Source: Candidatus Muproteobacteria bacterium RIFCSPHIGHO2_12_FULL_60_33 (GTDB taxonomy: Bacteria; Pseudomonadota; Gammaproteobacteria; Acidiferrobacterales; Sulfurifustaceae). Taken from it: a stretch of 33,882 nt of DNA. This document shows positions 16,875 to 24,322 of the stretch, one piece after another. The DNA is taken from positions 1 to 33,882 of the forward strand of contig MFTB01000019.1 of the NCBI GenBank assembly GCA_001785195.1, in the 5' to 3' direction. A program made the translations under genes and the position numbers. Below the pieces are notes generated by a model. That model was not told the origin of the DNA, did not search any database, and was given only the letters and a program-made list of their open reading frames with translations. The stretch's first letter is position 1; each line of letters starts with the position of its first letter.

Positions 16875-18044
16875 ATGAGCGAATCGCCGGTCCAGGACAT
16901 GACGACACTCACGCGCTTGTGCGAGTCGCTGCGCGATCGCCCGTGGATGGCGCTGGATACGGAATTCATGCGCACGCGGACCTATTACGCGCGCCTGTGC
17001 CTGGTGCAGGTGGCGGCCCCGGAGGTCATTGCCTGCGTGGATACTCTCGCCCTGCCCACCATCGAGCCGCTGCTGGAGGTGATTTATTCACCGCGCGTGT
17101 TCAAGGTCATTCACGCCGCACGTCAGGACCTCGAGGTGTTTGCCCAGCACCTGGCGCTGAATACCGATGCACCTCCTGACTCAGCATTATACCCGCGCAA
17201 GGTGCTGGGGGCGCCGCCCGCGCCGGTGTTCGACACCCAGATCGCCGCCTCGCTGTGCGGATACGACGACCAGATCGGCTACGGTGCGCTGGTGGAATCC
17301 ATCACGGGTCACAAACTCCCCAAGCTGCATACGCGCGCCGACTGGGAAACCCGCCCGCTCCCGCCGGATCAATTGCACTATGCCGAAGACGACGTGCGCT
17401 ACCTGCGCGACCTGTATCAATTCCTCGCGCAAAAACTGGAAGGCCTTGGGCGGACCGATTGGCTGCGGGAAGAATGCGCCGCACTCACCGACCCCAAGCT
17501 GTATCGAAACGATCCGCGCGAGGCTTACCGGCGCCTGAAGCAGGGTCAGTCGCTGCCGCCCGCGGCGCAGACGCTGTTGCGCGAGCTGGCGGCCTGGCGC
17601 GAGCTCACGGCACAGAAACACAACCTGCCGCGCGGCTGGGCCGCCTCCGACGCCGCGCTGGTGGAAACCGCCTTGGCCGCCCCGACGACCGTGGAGGCGC
17701 TCGGCCGTATCACCGGCATGGGCGGATCGCCGGCACGCAAATGGGGCGAGGAAATTTTGCAGGCCGTCCAGCACGGACTGACGCTGAAGCCCGAACGCCT
17801 GTGGGAGGAACCACGACGTCTCGACCAGCGGCAACAGGCCTTGTACGAACAACTGCAAACGCGCGTGCGCGCGATCGCCGCACAGATGAAAATCAGCGCC
17901 ACCCTGCTGGCGCCGCGCCGGGAATTGTTGAAGCTCATTGCCGGCGATGCCTCGGGCAGCCTGGCGCGCGGCTGGCGCCGCGCGCTGATCGGTGAAGAGC
18001 TGTTGCAACTCTGCGGCAACCCGGCGGCCGCGGCCACCTCCTGA
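16875..18044 (+). CDS. rnd: Ribonuclease D
   Basis: This is a 3'-5' exoribonuclease for tRNA 3' maturation. The DEDD catalytic residues are visible: ALDTEFMR (Asp, Glu), HAARQDLEVF (Asp) and HYAEDDVRYLRDLY (Tyr and Asp of the YxxxD motif). A C-terminal HRDC domain follows (LRELAAWRELTAQKHNLPRGW...). The ATG at 16875 gives an N-terminus aligned with E. coli RNase D; an upstream ATG (16854) and TTG (16836) are alternatives. An unusual segment, NTDAPPDSALYPRKVLG, separates EVFAQH from the conserved VFDTQIAA, where homologues have only a few residues. It may be another insertion, but no second copy was found in the window. A 35-base type C repeat follows the stop. Confidence 0.94.
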   Translation: MSESPVQDMTTLTRLCESLRDRPWMALDTEFMRTRTYYARLCLVQVAAPEVIACVDTLALPTIEPLLEVIYSPRVFKVIHAARQDLEVFAQHLALNTDAPPDSALYPRKVLGAPPAPVFDTQIAASLCGYDDQIGYGALVESITGHKLPKLHTRADWETRPLPPDQLHYAEDDVRYLRDLYQFLAQKLEGLGRTDWLREECAALTDPKLYRNDPREAYRRLKQGQSLPPAAQTLLRELAAWRELTAQKHNLPRGWAASDAALVETALAAPTTVEALGRITGMGGSPARKWGEEILQAVQHGLTLKPERLWEEPRRLDQRQQALYEQLQTRVRAIAAQMKISATLLAPRRELLKLIAGDASGSLARGWRRALIGEELLQLCGNPAAAATS

Positions 18045-18049
18045 AAAAT

Positions 18050-18084
18050 GAAGCCCTATTCGCTTCGCTCATTCGTCCTGTCAT
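18050..18084 (+). repeat. 35-nt repeat (type C) after rnd
   Basis: It begins GAAGCCCTATTCGCTTCGCT and ends GTCCTGTCAT. It differs from the copy nested in sucB (9812-9846) at two of 35 positions. It fills most of the 50-base gap between rnd and the next gene and ends about ten bases before the next start codon, so it replaces the usual ribosome-site region. Confidence 0.85.
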
Positions 18085-18094
18085 TATTATTTCG

Positions 18095-18958
18095 ATGCCG
18101 CTGAAAAAAAAGGTCGGCATTCTGCTCGGCATCGGCGTCGCGGCCGCCATCATTTTCGGACCGCTGTGGTGGCGCCCAGCCGTTCCCTGCGTGGCCGGCG
18201 ACCTGACGGCGCGCGCGCAGGCACAGGTGCCTGATAACTTGAAAGAGATTTATCTCGATGCCTGGAACATGCAGTTCGGCCTGGGTTCGGCCGCCATCGG
18301 CGGCTGGCAAGGTTTGGGCGACGCCATCGCCGTGGGCGGTCTGGCGTGGGTACGCACCACCCGTGCCGATTCACCGAAATATTTCGCGACAGTCAGCAAC
18401 CGTTATTTTCAATCTAACGGCTTTGTGTACATCCCGCTCGAGCGCGAGCATGAATCGAGCTTTCGCCTGGAGCAGGTCGCACCGCTTGCGCAGCTGTGGG
18501 AATCGTTGGCCAAAAAATATCCGCAAGGCGTGATGTTCAGTGGATACGTACGCCTGGCGCCACTGCGCATCATCGCCATCGCGCGACCGGCCATTGACGG
18601 ACGCGCCGTGCTCAAAAACGCGCCATCCTATTACACGCGCCCGATGGAGTCAGCCCAAGAGGCATGGGCCTATGTCGTCGGCATCGCCACGGCCAAGTCT
18701 ACGATCTCACGCACTAACCGTGCCTGGTTGTCGTCCCTGCTGGCGGCCCGCCCCGATCGTGCCGGCAACGGCGTGGGACTGGCACATGCGCTGTGGCTCA
18801 AATCCGCGCCCGCCGATGTTCAGTCACCCCCGGCGCGCGCGAACGTGAATGCCGTGGGTCAGCTCGTGGCGGATCAAACGACACTGATGGAAGGGGAACT
18901 CAAACTTTATCCCGTGACCCGCGCCAGCGGCTGCGGTGATGTCGCGCGCGCCCGTTGA
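18095..18958 (+). CDS. Hypothetical membrane-anchored protein
   Basis: This 287-residue protein has a basic N-terminus and one hydrophobic segment (VGILLGIGVAAAIIFGPLWW), then a soluble, probably periplasmic body. I do not recognise a family. Visible features are a small Gly/Ala-rich stretch (GLGSAAIGGWQGLGDAIAVGGLAWV), a possible beta-rich middle (GFVYIPLEREHESSFRLEQVAPLAQLW), and just two cysteines (PCVAGD near the anchor and SGCGDV near the end), which could form a disulfide. The gene begins ten bases after the type C repeat, with no clear ribosome site. It converges on mltA across a long nested repeat. Codon usage and GC content look like the neighbours. Confidence 0.75.
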   Translation: MPLKKKVGILLGIGVAAAIIFGPLWWRPAVPCVAGDLTARAQAQVPDNLKEIYLDAWNMQFGLGSAAIGGWQGLGDAIAVGGLAWVRTTRADSPKYFATVSNRYFQSNGFVYIPLEREHESSFRLEQVAPLAQLWESLAKKYPQGVMFSGYVRLAPLRIIAIARPAIDGRAVLKNAPSYYTRPMESAQEAWAYVVGIATAKSTISRTNRAWLSSLLAARPDRAGNGVGLAHALWLKSAPADVQSPPARANVNAVGQLVADQTTLMEGELKLYPVTRASGCGDVARAR

Positions 18959-18984
18959 GTCAGAGACTCCTAAAAATAAAGAAA

Positions 18985-19184
18985 AATGGACAGGATTAAC
19001 AGGATTTTTCAGGATTTACAGGATTAAGGAAGGTCTGATTAATTATGACTATTTGACGCCAAGGCGCGAAGGCGCAAAGAAAAACCCGGAAAAATAACTG
19101 AAAAAATCTTTGCGTCTCTGCGTCGAAAATTAATAAATCAGAGTTTCCTTAATCTTGTTTTTAATCCTGTAAATCCTGTCCATT
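18985..19184. repeat. Concentric nested inverted repeats between convergent genes
   Basis: Three inverted pairs are nested. The outer pair is AATGGACAGGATT (18985-18997) with AATCCTGTCCATT (19172-19184), extended by ACAGGATT-type tandem units on both sides. The middle pair is GATTAAGGAAGGTCTGATTA (19022-19041) with its near complement around 19128-19154. The inner pair is GACGCCAAGGCGCGAAGGCG (19055-19074) with TCTTTGCGTCTCTGCGTC (19107-19124). The last base abuts the mltA stop codon. It may act as a bidirectional transcription end. The whole gap 18959-19184 is repeat; no gene was seen. Confidence 0.8.
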
Positions 19185-20405
19185 CTAATTCAGCGTACGC
19201 GAGGCCGGTAAGAGCACATACAGTTTTCCCCGGCTGCGCAGCGCGCCCGCCACACGCTCGGCGTTTTCGCCGAAACCGAGAAAAAGATCGGCGCGCGCCG
19301 GGCCGCGAATCGCACCGCCGGTGTCCTGGGCGAACACCAGCCGCCGATAAGGAATCAATCCACAATCCGGCGATGGGCAGGATGCACAAGTGTCGCGGGC
19401 GCAGGGACCCGCGGAAGCGACCAGGGAGGTATCGAACCACACCGGGCTTCCCAGCGGGATGAAACCCGGGTCCACCGCGATGGAGCGCTCCGGCAGCAGT
19501 GGCACGTTGAGCGCGCCCACCGGGCCCGGGCTGTCCGGCTCGCGCACGGCGAAAAAGACATAACTCGGATTACTGTTCAGCACCGCCTGCGCCTTGTCCG
19601 GGTTGGCGCTGAGCCAGGCGCGGATCGCCGGCATGGTTGCCTCCTCCAGTTTCAGGGCGCCGGACTCGACCAGCGTGCGTCCGATGGCGACATAGGGATG
19701 ACCGTTCTGGTCGGCATAACCGACACGCAGCATCTTCCCGTCCGGCAACCGAATGCGACCGGAGCCCTGGATTTCGAGAAAGAACAGCGCCACCGGATCA
19801 TCGACCCAGGCCAGCACGGCAGCGTCGGGCGGACGTTTGCCGTTGCCGATCTCGGCGCGCGAATAATAGGGCACCACGCGGTTACTGTTCAGTCGTCCGC
19901 GATAACGCTTGCCCTGCAGTTCCGGGTAAAGCCCGCCGAGATCCACCACCACCAGATCATCCGGCCGTCCGTAGAGCGGGTAACGAAAGCGATCGGTCCT
20001 GACCAGATTTCCTTGCAACAGCGGTTCGTAATAACCGGTGATGAGCCCGTCAGGGACGCCGTTGTTGCCGGCCACTTCATGCGCGCTGAAACGCGTCTCG
20101 AAAAAGGCGCGCGCGGTATCGTCGTCCGGGTCGGGAAACAGCGCTGCATCGGCGCACAGATCGCTCCAGCGCGCATCGCGCGCGGGCATCTTCTGGCAGC
20201 TGCTCAGCAATGCCGGCCACGCCTGCGCGAGACTGTCGTCCAGCCAGCCCGGCAGCTCGGTCCAGGAAACCGGTTGGCCAACACCGGGTATTCGGGATGG
20301 CGTGCTGAGGCAGGAAGCCAGCAGACAGGCCAGACCGGCAAGAACCAGCGCACCGGCGGTTTTTTTCGTGCGGGATGTCAGGATATGATGGCTCGCTTCA
20401 CACAT
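19185..20405 (-). CDS. mltA: Membrane-bound lytic murein transglycosylase A
   Basis: This outer-membrane lipoprotein cleaves peptidoglycan glycan strands to 1,6-anhydro ends. It has 406 residues with a lipobox LASC after a hydrophobic stretch (GALVLAGLACLLASC). The MltA domain includes DGLITGYYEPLLQG, RFRYPLYGRP and FLEIQGSGRIRLPDG. The C-terminal 3D domain has FAQDTGGAIRGPARADLFLG with the conserved aspartates. An 18-20 residue segment, roughly SAGPCARDTCASCPSPDCG, is inserted just before RRLVFAQDTGG. It contains four cysteines and coincides with a repeat also present in mpl. Located in the oxidising envelope, these cysteines could form disulfides, perhaps through DsbA (inference). The start at 20405 places the signal sequence normally; it is divergent from the TSUP gene by 48 bases. 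Confidence 0.95.
   Translation of the reverse strand: MCEASHHILTSRTKKTAGALVLAGLACLLASCLSTPSRIPGVGQPVSWTELPGWLDDSLAQAWPALLSSCQKMPARDARWSDLCADAALFPDPDDDTARAFFETRFSAHEVAGNNGVPDGLITGYYEPLLQGNLVRTDRFRYPLYGRPDDLVVVDLGGLYPELQGKRYRGRLNSNRVVPYYSRAEIGNGKRPPDAAVLAWVDDPVALFFLEIQGSGRIRLPDGKMLRVGYADQNGHPYVAIGRTLVESGALKLEEATMPAIRAWLSANPDKAQAVLNSNPSYVFFAVREPDSPGPVGALNVPLLPERSIAVDPGFIPLGSPVWFDTSLVASAGPCARDTCASCPSPDCGLIPYRRLVFAQDTGGAIRGPARADLFLGFGENAERVAGALRSRGKLYVLLPASRTLN
19371..19422 (+). repeat. In-frame 52-nt repeat (type B) inside mltA, antisense to the gene
   Basis: This matches the mpl copy (15330-15381, read on the minus strand) with the 16-base core GCACAAGTGTCGCGGG identical, plus matching ends CGATG and AGCGACC. 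Because mltA is on the minus strand, the element is inserted in the opposite orientation relative to the gene from the mpl copy. It is still open, encoding about residues 328-345. Confidence 0.78.
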
Positions 20406-20453
20406 CGCATGATTTCTAGCACGTCCCACTCCATCCTGCCACAGAACTGATAC

Positions 20454-21200
20454 TTGGAAGCGCTCGATCCGACTTTGTTCCTGTGGCTGCTCGCCCTCAT
20501 CGCGGTGGCGGCCATGCTCTATTCCTCCGTTGGTCACGGCGGCGCCTCCGGCTATCTCGCGGCGATGGCGCTTTTCGGTGTATCGGCTTCCCTCATGAAA
20601 CCGGCGGCGCTCGCCATGAACATCTTGGTGGCGGGACTGGTGTTCGTGCGCCTGTGGCGCGCCGGGTTTTTCAACGCCCGGTTGTTCTGGCCGTTCGCGC
20701 TCGGTTCGATCCCGCTCGCGTTTCTCGGCGGTGCGATACAGCTGCACGAGCGCGCGTATCAGTTTCTCGTGGCGGCCGCCCTGCTCGTGGCGGCGTGGCG
20801 ATTACTTCTTGCCAGCCACGAACCACCGACACGCGAAGCGCCGCACCCGGGAGTAGCGCTGCCGGTGGGCGCCGGTCTCGGATTTGTCTCCGGTCTGACC
20901 GGCGTGGGCGGCGGGATTTTTCTGAGTCCGCTGCTGCTGTTCCTGCGCTGGGCCAACATGCGTACCACGGCGGCTGTCTCGGCGGCGTTCATCCTGATCA
21001 ACTCCGTCGCCGGTCTGGCCGGCCTGTTTACGGCCGGTGTCACGCTGCCGCACGGCCTGCCCTGGATGATGCTCGCGGCGCTGTCGGGTGCGGTCGTGGG
21101 TTCAGAGCTCGCCGTGCGGCGGCTGGCACCGGTGCGGTTGCGTCAGTTGCTCGGGGTGGTGCTGGTCATCGCAGCGGTAAAGATGTTCATCACCGCCTGA
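20454..21200 (+). CDS. TauE/SafE (TSUP) family anion transporter
   Basis: This is a polytopic inner-membrane protein of 248 residues with about eight hydrophobic helices. The internal duplication typical of the family is visible: SSVGHGGASGYLAAMALFGV in the first half and GLTGVGGGIFLSPLLLFLRW in the second. Members export sulfite, sulfoacetate or related anions; the substrate cannot be read from the sequence. The first in-frame start is TTG at 20454 with a weak ribosome site; no ATG lies close enough to replace it without losing the first helix. It diverges from mltA and converges on topA across an inverted repeat. It appears to be a single-gene unit. Confidence 0.88.
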   Translation: MEALDPTLFLWLLALIAVAAMLYSSVGHGGASGYLAAMALFGVSASLMKPAALAMNILVAGLVFVRLWRAGFFNARLFWPFALGSIPLAFLGGAIQLHERAYQFLVAAALLVAAWRLLLASHEPPTREAPHPGVALPVGAGLGFVSGLTGVGGGIFLSPLLLFLRWANMRTTAAVSAAFILINSVAGLAGLFTAGVTLPHGLPWMMLAALSGAVVGSELAVRRLAPVRLRQLLGVVLVIAAVKMFITA

Positions 21201-21202
21201 AT

Positions 21203-21281
21203 GAACCGCAGATATACGCAGATTAATGAATGATGAACGCTGATTTGATTTATTCACACATCTGCGTCCATCTGCGTTCTA
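21203..21281. repeat. Inverted repeat between convergent TSUP and topA genes
   Basis: GAACCGCAGATATACGCAGA (21203-21222) is inverted at the right arm, which reads CATCTGCGTCCATCTGCGTTC (about 21259-21279). It belongs to the CAGATGAACGC unit family. It occupies nearly all of the 98-base gap between two stop codons, a position consistent with a transcription end for both sides. Confidence 0.75.
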
Positions 21282-21298
21282 ATTCATAGAAAAACTCT

Positions 21299-23632
21299 TT
21301 AGGCCCCGGCGGCCATTTTAGGCGGTTCGGCGAACGGCACTTCGCCCTCATACGGCTCGGCGAAGCCGCATTCCTTGACCGGGCAGACCTTCTCGATGCC
21401 GCGGCGCTTGGTGGTCTTGATGGACAGGATCGGCCAGCCGCACTGCGGGCAGGGTTCCTTGATGGGCGGATTCCAGCAGGCATACTTGCAGTCGGGATAA
21501 CGCGCGCAGGAATAGAAAACCTTGCCGTAGCGCGATTTGCGCTTGAGCATGGTCGCCTGTTTGCACTCCGGGCACTCCACACCGGTGTCCGCTGGCTTTT
21601 CGAGCGGCTCCATGTGCTTGCAGTTGGGATAGTTGCTGCAGCCGATGAAGCGGCCGTAGCGCCCGCGCTTGATGACCAGGTTCGATTCGCATTTCGGACA
21701 CTTGCGGTCGGGCACGATCTCGGGCTCGTTCGAGGCACCCACGGCGTCGTCTACGTTGCGCGTGTAATTGCAGTCGGGATAACCGGTGCAGCCGATGAAG
21801 TAGCCGTTGCGCCCGAGGCGCTTGGCCAGCTTCTTGCCGCACTTGGGGCATTCCTCTTCCATCATCTCCACGCCGGGTCGGTCCACGGATTCCTTCTCCT
21901 TCACCTGATTCTTGAAATCGGTCCAAAAATCCTGCAGTACCGGTTTCCATTCTTTTTCGCCGCGCGAGATGGCGTCGAGGTCGTCTTCCATGCGCGCGGT
22001 AAAGTCGTAATCCACGTAGTGGAAAAAATGCTCCGAGAGGAATTTGTTGACCACGCGCCCGACGTCGGTGGGCCTGAAACGGCGGTTGTCGAGCGTCACA
22101 TACTCGCGGCTTTCGAGGGTATAGATGATGGAGGCATAGGTCGAGGGGCGGCCGATGCCGTAGGCCTCGAGCGCCTTGACCAGGCTCGCCTCGGAGAAGC
22201 GCGGCGGCGGTTCGGTGAAGTGCTGTTCCTTGCGCAGCAGCTTGAGTTCCACGGATTCGCCTTTTTCCATCGGCGGCAGCAGCTTCTCGTCTTCGACGAC
22301 CCCCTCCGGCGCATCCGCGGGCTTGTCGCCGGTGTCTTCCTGATACACCGCCATGAAGCCGGGCTTGACCACGGTCGAACCGTTGGCGCGGAACACGTTA
22401 CCCTCACCAGCACCTAGGTCTACTGTCACGGTGTCGAGCACCGCCGGCACCATCTGACAGGCGACGGTGCGCTTCCAGATCAGTTCGTACAGCCGCAGCT
22501 GGTCCGGCTTCAGGTGGCCCTTGATCGCATCCGGCGTGCGCGCGGCCGAGGTCGGGCGGATGGCCTCGTGCGCCTCCTGCGCATTCTTCGACTTGTTCTT
22601 GTACGCGATCGGCTCGTCCGGCAGGTTGTCGGGGCCGAAACGGTCCTTGATGACCTCGCGGATTTCGGCGACGGCTTCGTTCGCCAGGTTCACCGCGTCG
22701 GTACGCATGTAGCTGATGAGACCGACGACTTCGCCGTGGCCGAGATCCATGCCTTCGTAAAGCTGTTGCGCCGTGCGCATGGTGCGCTGGGCGGAGAAAC
22801 CGAGCTTGAGCGAGGCCTCCTGCTGCAGCGTGGAGGTGGTGAAGGGCGGGGCCGGGTTGCGGCGGCGCTGCTTCTTCTCGACCGACAGGACCTCCAGCTT
22901 GCCCTGCGCCTTGGCCTGCAGAGCGGTGTCAATTTCAGCGGCACGCGCGCCGTTGTCGACCGTGAATTGCTCGAGTTTTTCGCCGTTGAAATGGGTCAGC
23001 CGGGCGACAAAATCCTTGCCCTTGGTATTGAGGTCGGATTCGATGGTCCAGTATTCGCGTGCGATGAATTTTTCGATCTCCTCCTCGCGCTCGACGATGA
23101 GCCGCAGCGCCGGACTTTGTACACGCCCGGCCGACAGCCCGCGGCGCACCTTTTTCCACAGCAGCGGCGAGAGGTTGAAACCCACGAGGTAATCGAGCGC
23201 GCGCCGCGCCTGCTGGGCGTTGATGAGATTCTCGGATAATTTCCGCGGCTGCTGGATCGCATGCTGAATCGCGCTCTTGGTGATTTCAAAGAATTCCACG
23301 CGATGCACAGGCTTGTCGTCCAGCACATCCGCTTCCTTCAGAATTTCATGCAGGTGCCAGGAGATGGCTTCGCCCTCGCGGTCCGGGTCGGTCGCGAGAT
23401 ACAGCGCGTCGGCCTTCTTCATCGCCTTGACGATGGCATCGACGTGCTTTTTGTTCTTCTCGATCAGCTGATACTTCATGCCGAAGTCGTTTTCCGTTTC
23501 CACCGCACCCTGTTTCGGGATGAGGTCACGCACATGGCCATAGGAAGCCAGACACGTAAAATCCTTGCCCAGATATTTGGACATGGTTTTGGCCTTGGCC
23601 GGCGATTCCACCACAATCAGATGTTTTGGCAT
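21299..23632 (-). CDS. topA: DNA topoisomerase I
   Basis: This relaxes negative supercoils by single-strand passage. It has 777 residues. The Toprim domain begins KHLIVVESPAKAKTMSKYLG, with the acidic DPDREGEAISWHL motif. The nucleophilic tyrosine lies in GLISYMRTDAVNL. The C-terminus carries four zinc-ribbon modules, each with a CPxC pair: CPKCGKKLAKRLGRNGYFIGC, CPKCESNL..FIGCSNYPNC, CPECKQATMLKR..YSCARYPDC and CPQCGWP..CPVKEC. The ATG at 23632 matches the family start. It is the last gene of the minus-strand group containing LysM, dprA and smg, 179 bases after smg. The common gammaproteobacterial order smg-topA is retained. Confidence 0.97.
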   Translation of the reverse strand: MPKHLIVVESPAKAKTMSKYLGKDFTCLASYGHVRDLIPKQGAVETENDFGMKYQLIEKNKKHVDAIVKAMKKADALYLATDPDREGEAISWHLHEILKEADVLDDKPVHRVEFFEITKSAIQHAIQQPRKLSENLINAQQARRALDYLVGFNLSPLLWKKVRRGLSAGRVQSPALRLIVEREEEIEKFIAREYWTIESDLNTKGKDFVARLTHFNGEKLEQFTVDNGARAAEIDTALQAKAQGKLEVLSVEKKQRRRNPAPPFTTSTLQQEASLKLGFSAQRTMRTAQQLYEGMDLGHGEVVGLISYMRTDAVNLANEAVAEIREVIKDRFGPDNLPDEPIAYKNKSKNAQEAHEAIRPTSAARTPDAIKGHLKPDQLRLYELIWKRTVACQMVPAVLDTVTVDLGAGEGNVFRANGSTVVKPGFMAVYQEDTGDKPADAPEGVVEDEKLLPPMEKGESVELKLLRKEQHFTEPPPRFSEASLVKALEAYGIGRPSTYASIIYTLESREYVTLDNRRFRPTDVGRVVNKFLSEHFFHYVDYDFTARMEDDLDAISRGEKEWKPVLQDFWTDFKNQVKEKESVDRPGVEMMEEECPKCGKKLAKRLGRNGYFIGCTGYPDCNYTRNVDDAVGASNEPEIVPDRKCPKCESNLVIKRGRYGRFIGCSNYPNCKHMEPLEKPADTGVECPECKQATMLKRKSRYGKVFYSCARYPDCKYACWNPPIKEPCPQCGWPILSIKTTKRRGIEKVCPVKECGFAEPYEGEVPFAEPPKMAAGA

Positions 23633-23720
23633 TCGTTTAACTCAATCACCACATTCAAAAAAATTTCGCGTCGCATGTATTCCGGCGGCTTTATTCGCGA
23701 CCGGATCGCGTCAGACCCGA

Positions 23721-23751
23721 ATTGTTGTCGATAACAGGCAGGGCTTGTCAA
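23721..23751 (-). promoter_or_regulatory. Possible sigma-70 promoter for topA
   Basis: On the minus strand a perfect TTGACA (23751-23746) is followed after 19 bases by AACAAT (23726-23721), four of six matches to the -10 box. The spacer is long, so support is weak. The leader to the topA start would be about 80 bases. Confidence 0.3.
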
Positions 23752-23811
23752 GTCGCAGGCGCCGACAGCTGATCGGAAACGATTGGAACGGGGAACGAAT
23801 GATGATGTAAA

Positions 23812-24294
23812 TCAATGCAGATGGCCCTGCATCTCGTCGAACACCATGTCCTCGAGCATGTAATACACGTGCTCCTGTCCGGGCTGGTTGAACAGCACGA
23901 GCAGCATGACCCACTTGATCTGATCCAGCGCGATTTCATCCGTTTCCAACGCCATCAACCGGTCGACGATGACCTCGCGCGTGGCGGGATCGATCACGCC
24001 GCTGGCTTCCATGAAATGCAGATAGCCGCGGCATTCCTCGTCGAGCCGCTCCTGCTCCTTGGGCGCGTAGTGGCGTATGGCCGCGGACCTTGCCGCCGGC
24101 GGCTTGCCGGCGTTGTTCTCGCGCAGCGAGGACAAACCGTCCAGCCAGGAGAACGCCTTGCGGATTTCGCCGCGATGGAAACCGGCCTGTGTCAGCTCGT
24201 GGGTAAGTGCTTCCTGATCGGGATGGAATTCAGTGCCTTCATCCATGTAGTTTTCGAACAAATACATCAGCACATCGAAAACATTTTCTTTCAT
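23812..24294 (-). CDS. smg: Smg / DUF494 family protein
   Basis: This 160-residue acidic, mainly helical protein begins MKENVFDVLMYLFENYMDE, the hallmark of the Smg (DUF494) family. It sits between dprA and topA as in E. coli and many gammaproteobacteria. The biochemical role is not established. The C-terminal half has LMALETDEIALDQIKWVMLLVLFNQPGQE, which is strongly conserved in the family. The gap to the dprA stop is 28 bases, so it is likely co-transcribed with dprA. No metal motif or membrane segment is visible. Confidence 0.93.
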   Translation of the reverse strand: MKENVFDVLMYLFENYMDEGTEFHPDQEALTHELTQAGFHRGEIRKAFSWLDGLSSLRENNAGKPPAARSAAIRHYAPKEQERLDEECRGYLHFMEASGVIDPATREVIVDRLMALETDEIALDQIKWVMLLVLFNQPGQEHVYYMLEDMVFDEMQGHLH

Positions 24295-24322
24295 CAGTCG
24301 TTTGCGCCCTGCTTTCGTCGCG

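Noticed and set aside
18985-19184. CRISPR-like or tandem repeat array.
   Set aside because: Units are about ten bases with no unique spacers, arranged as inverted arms; no cas genes nearby.
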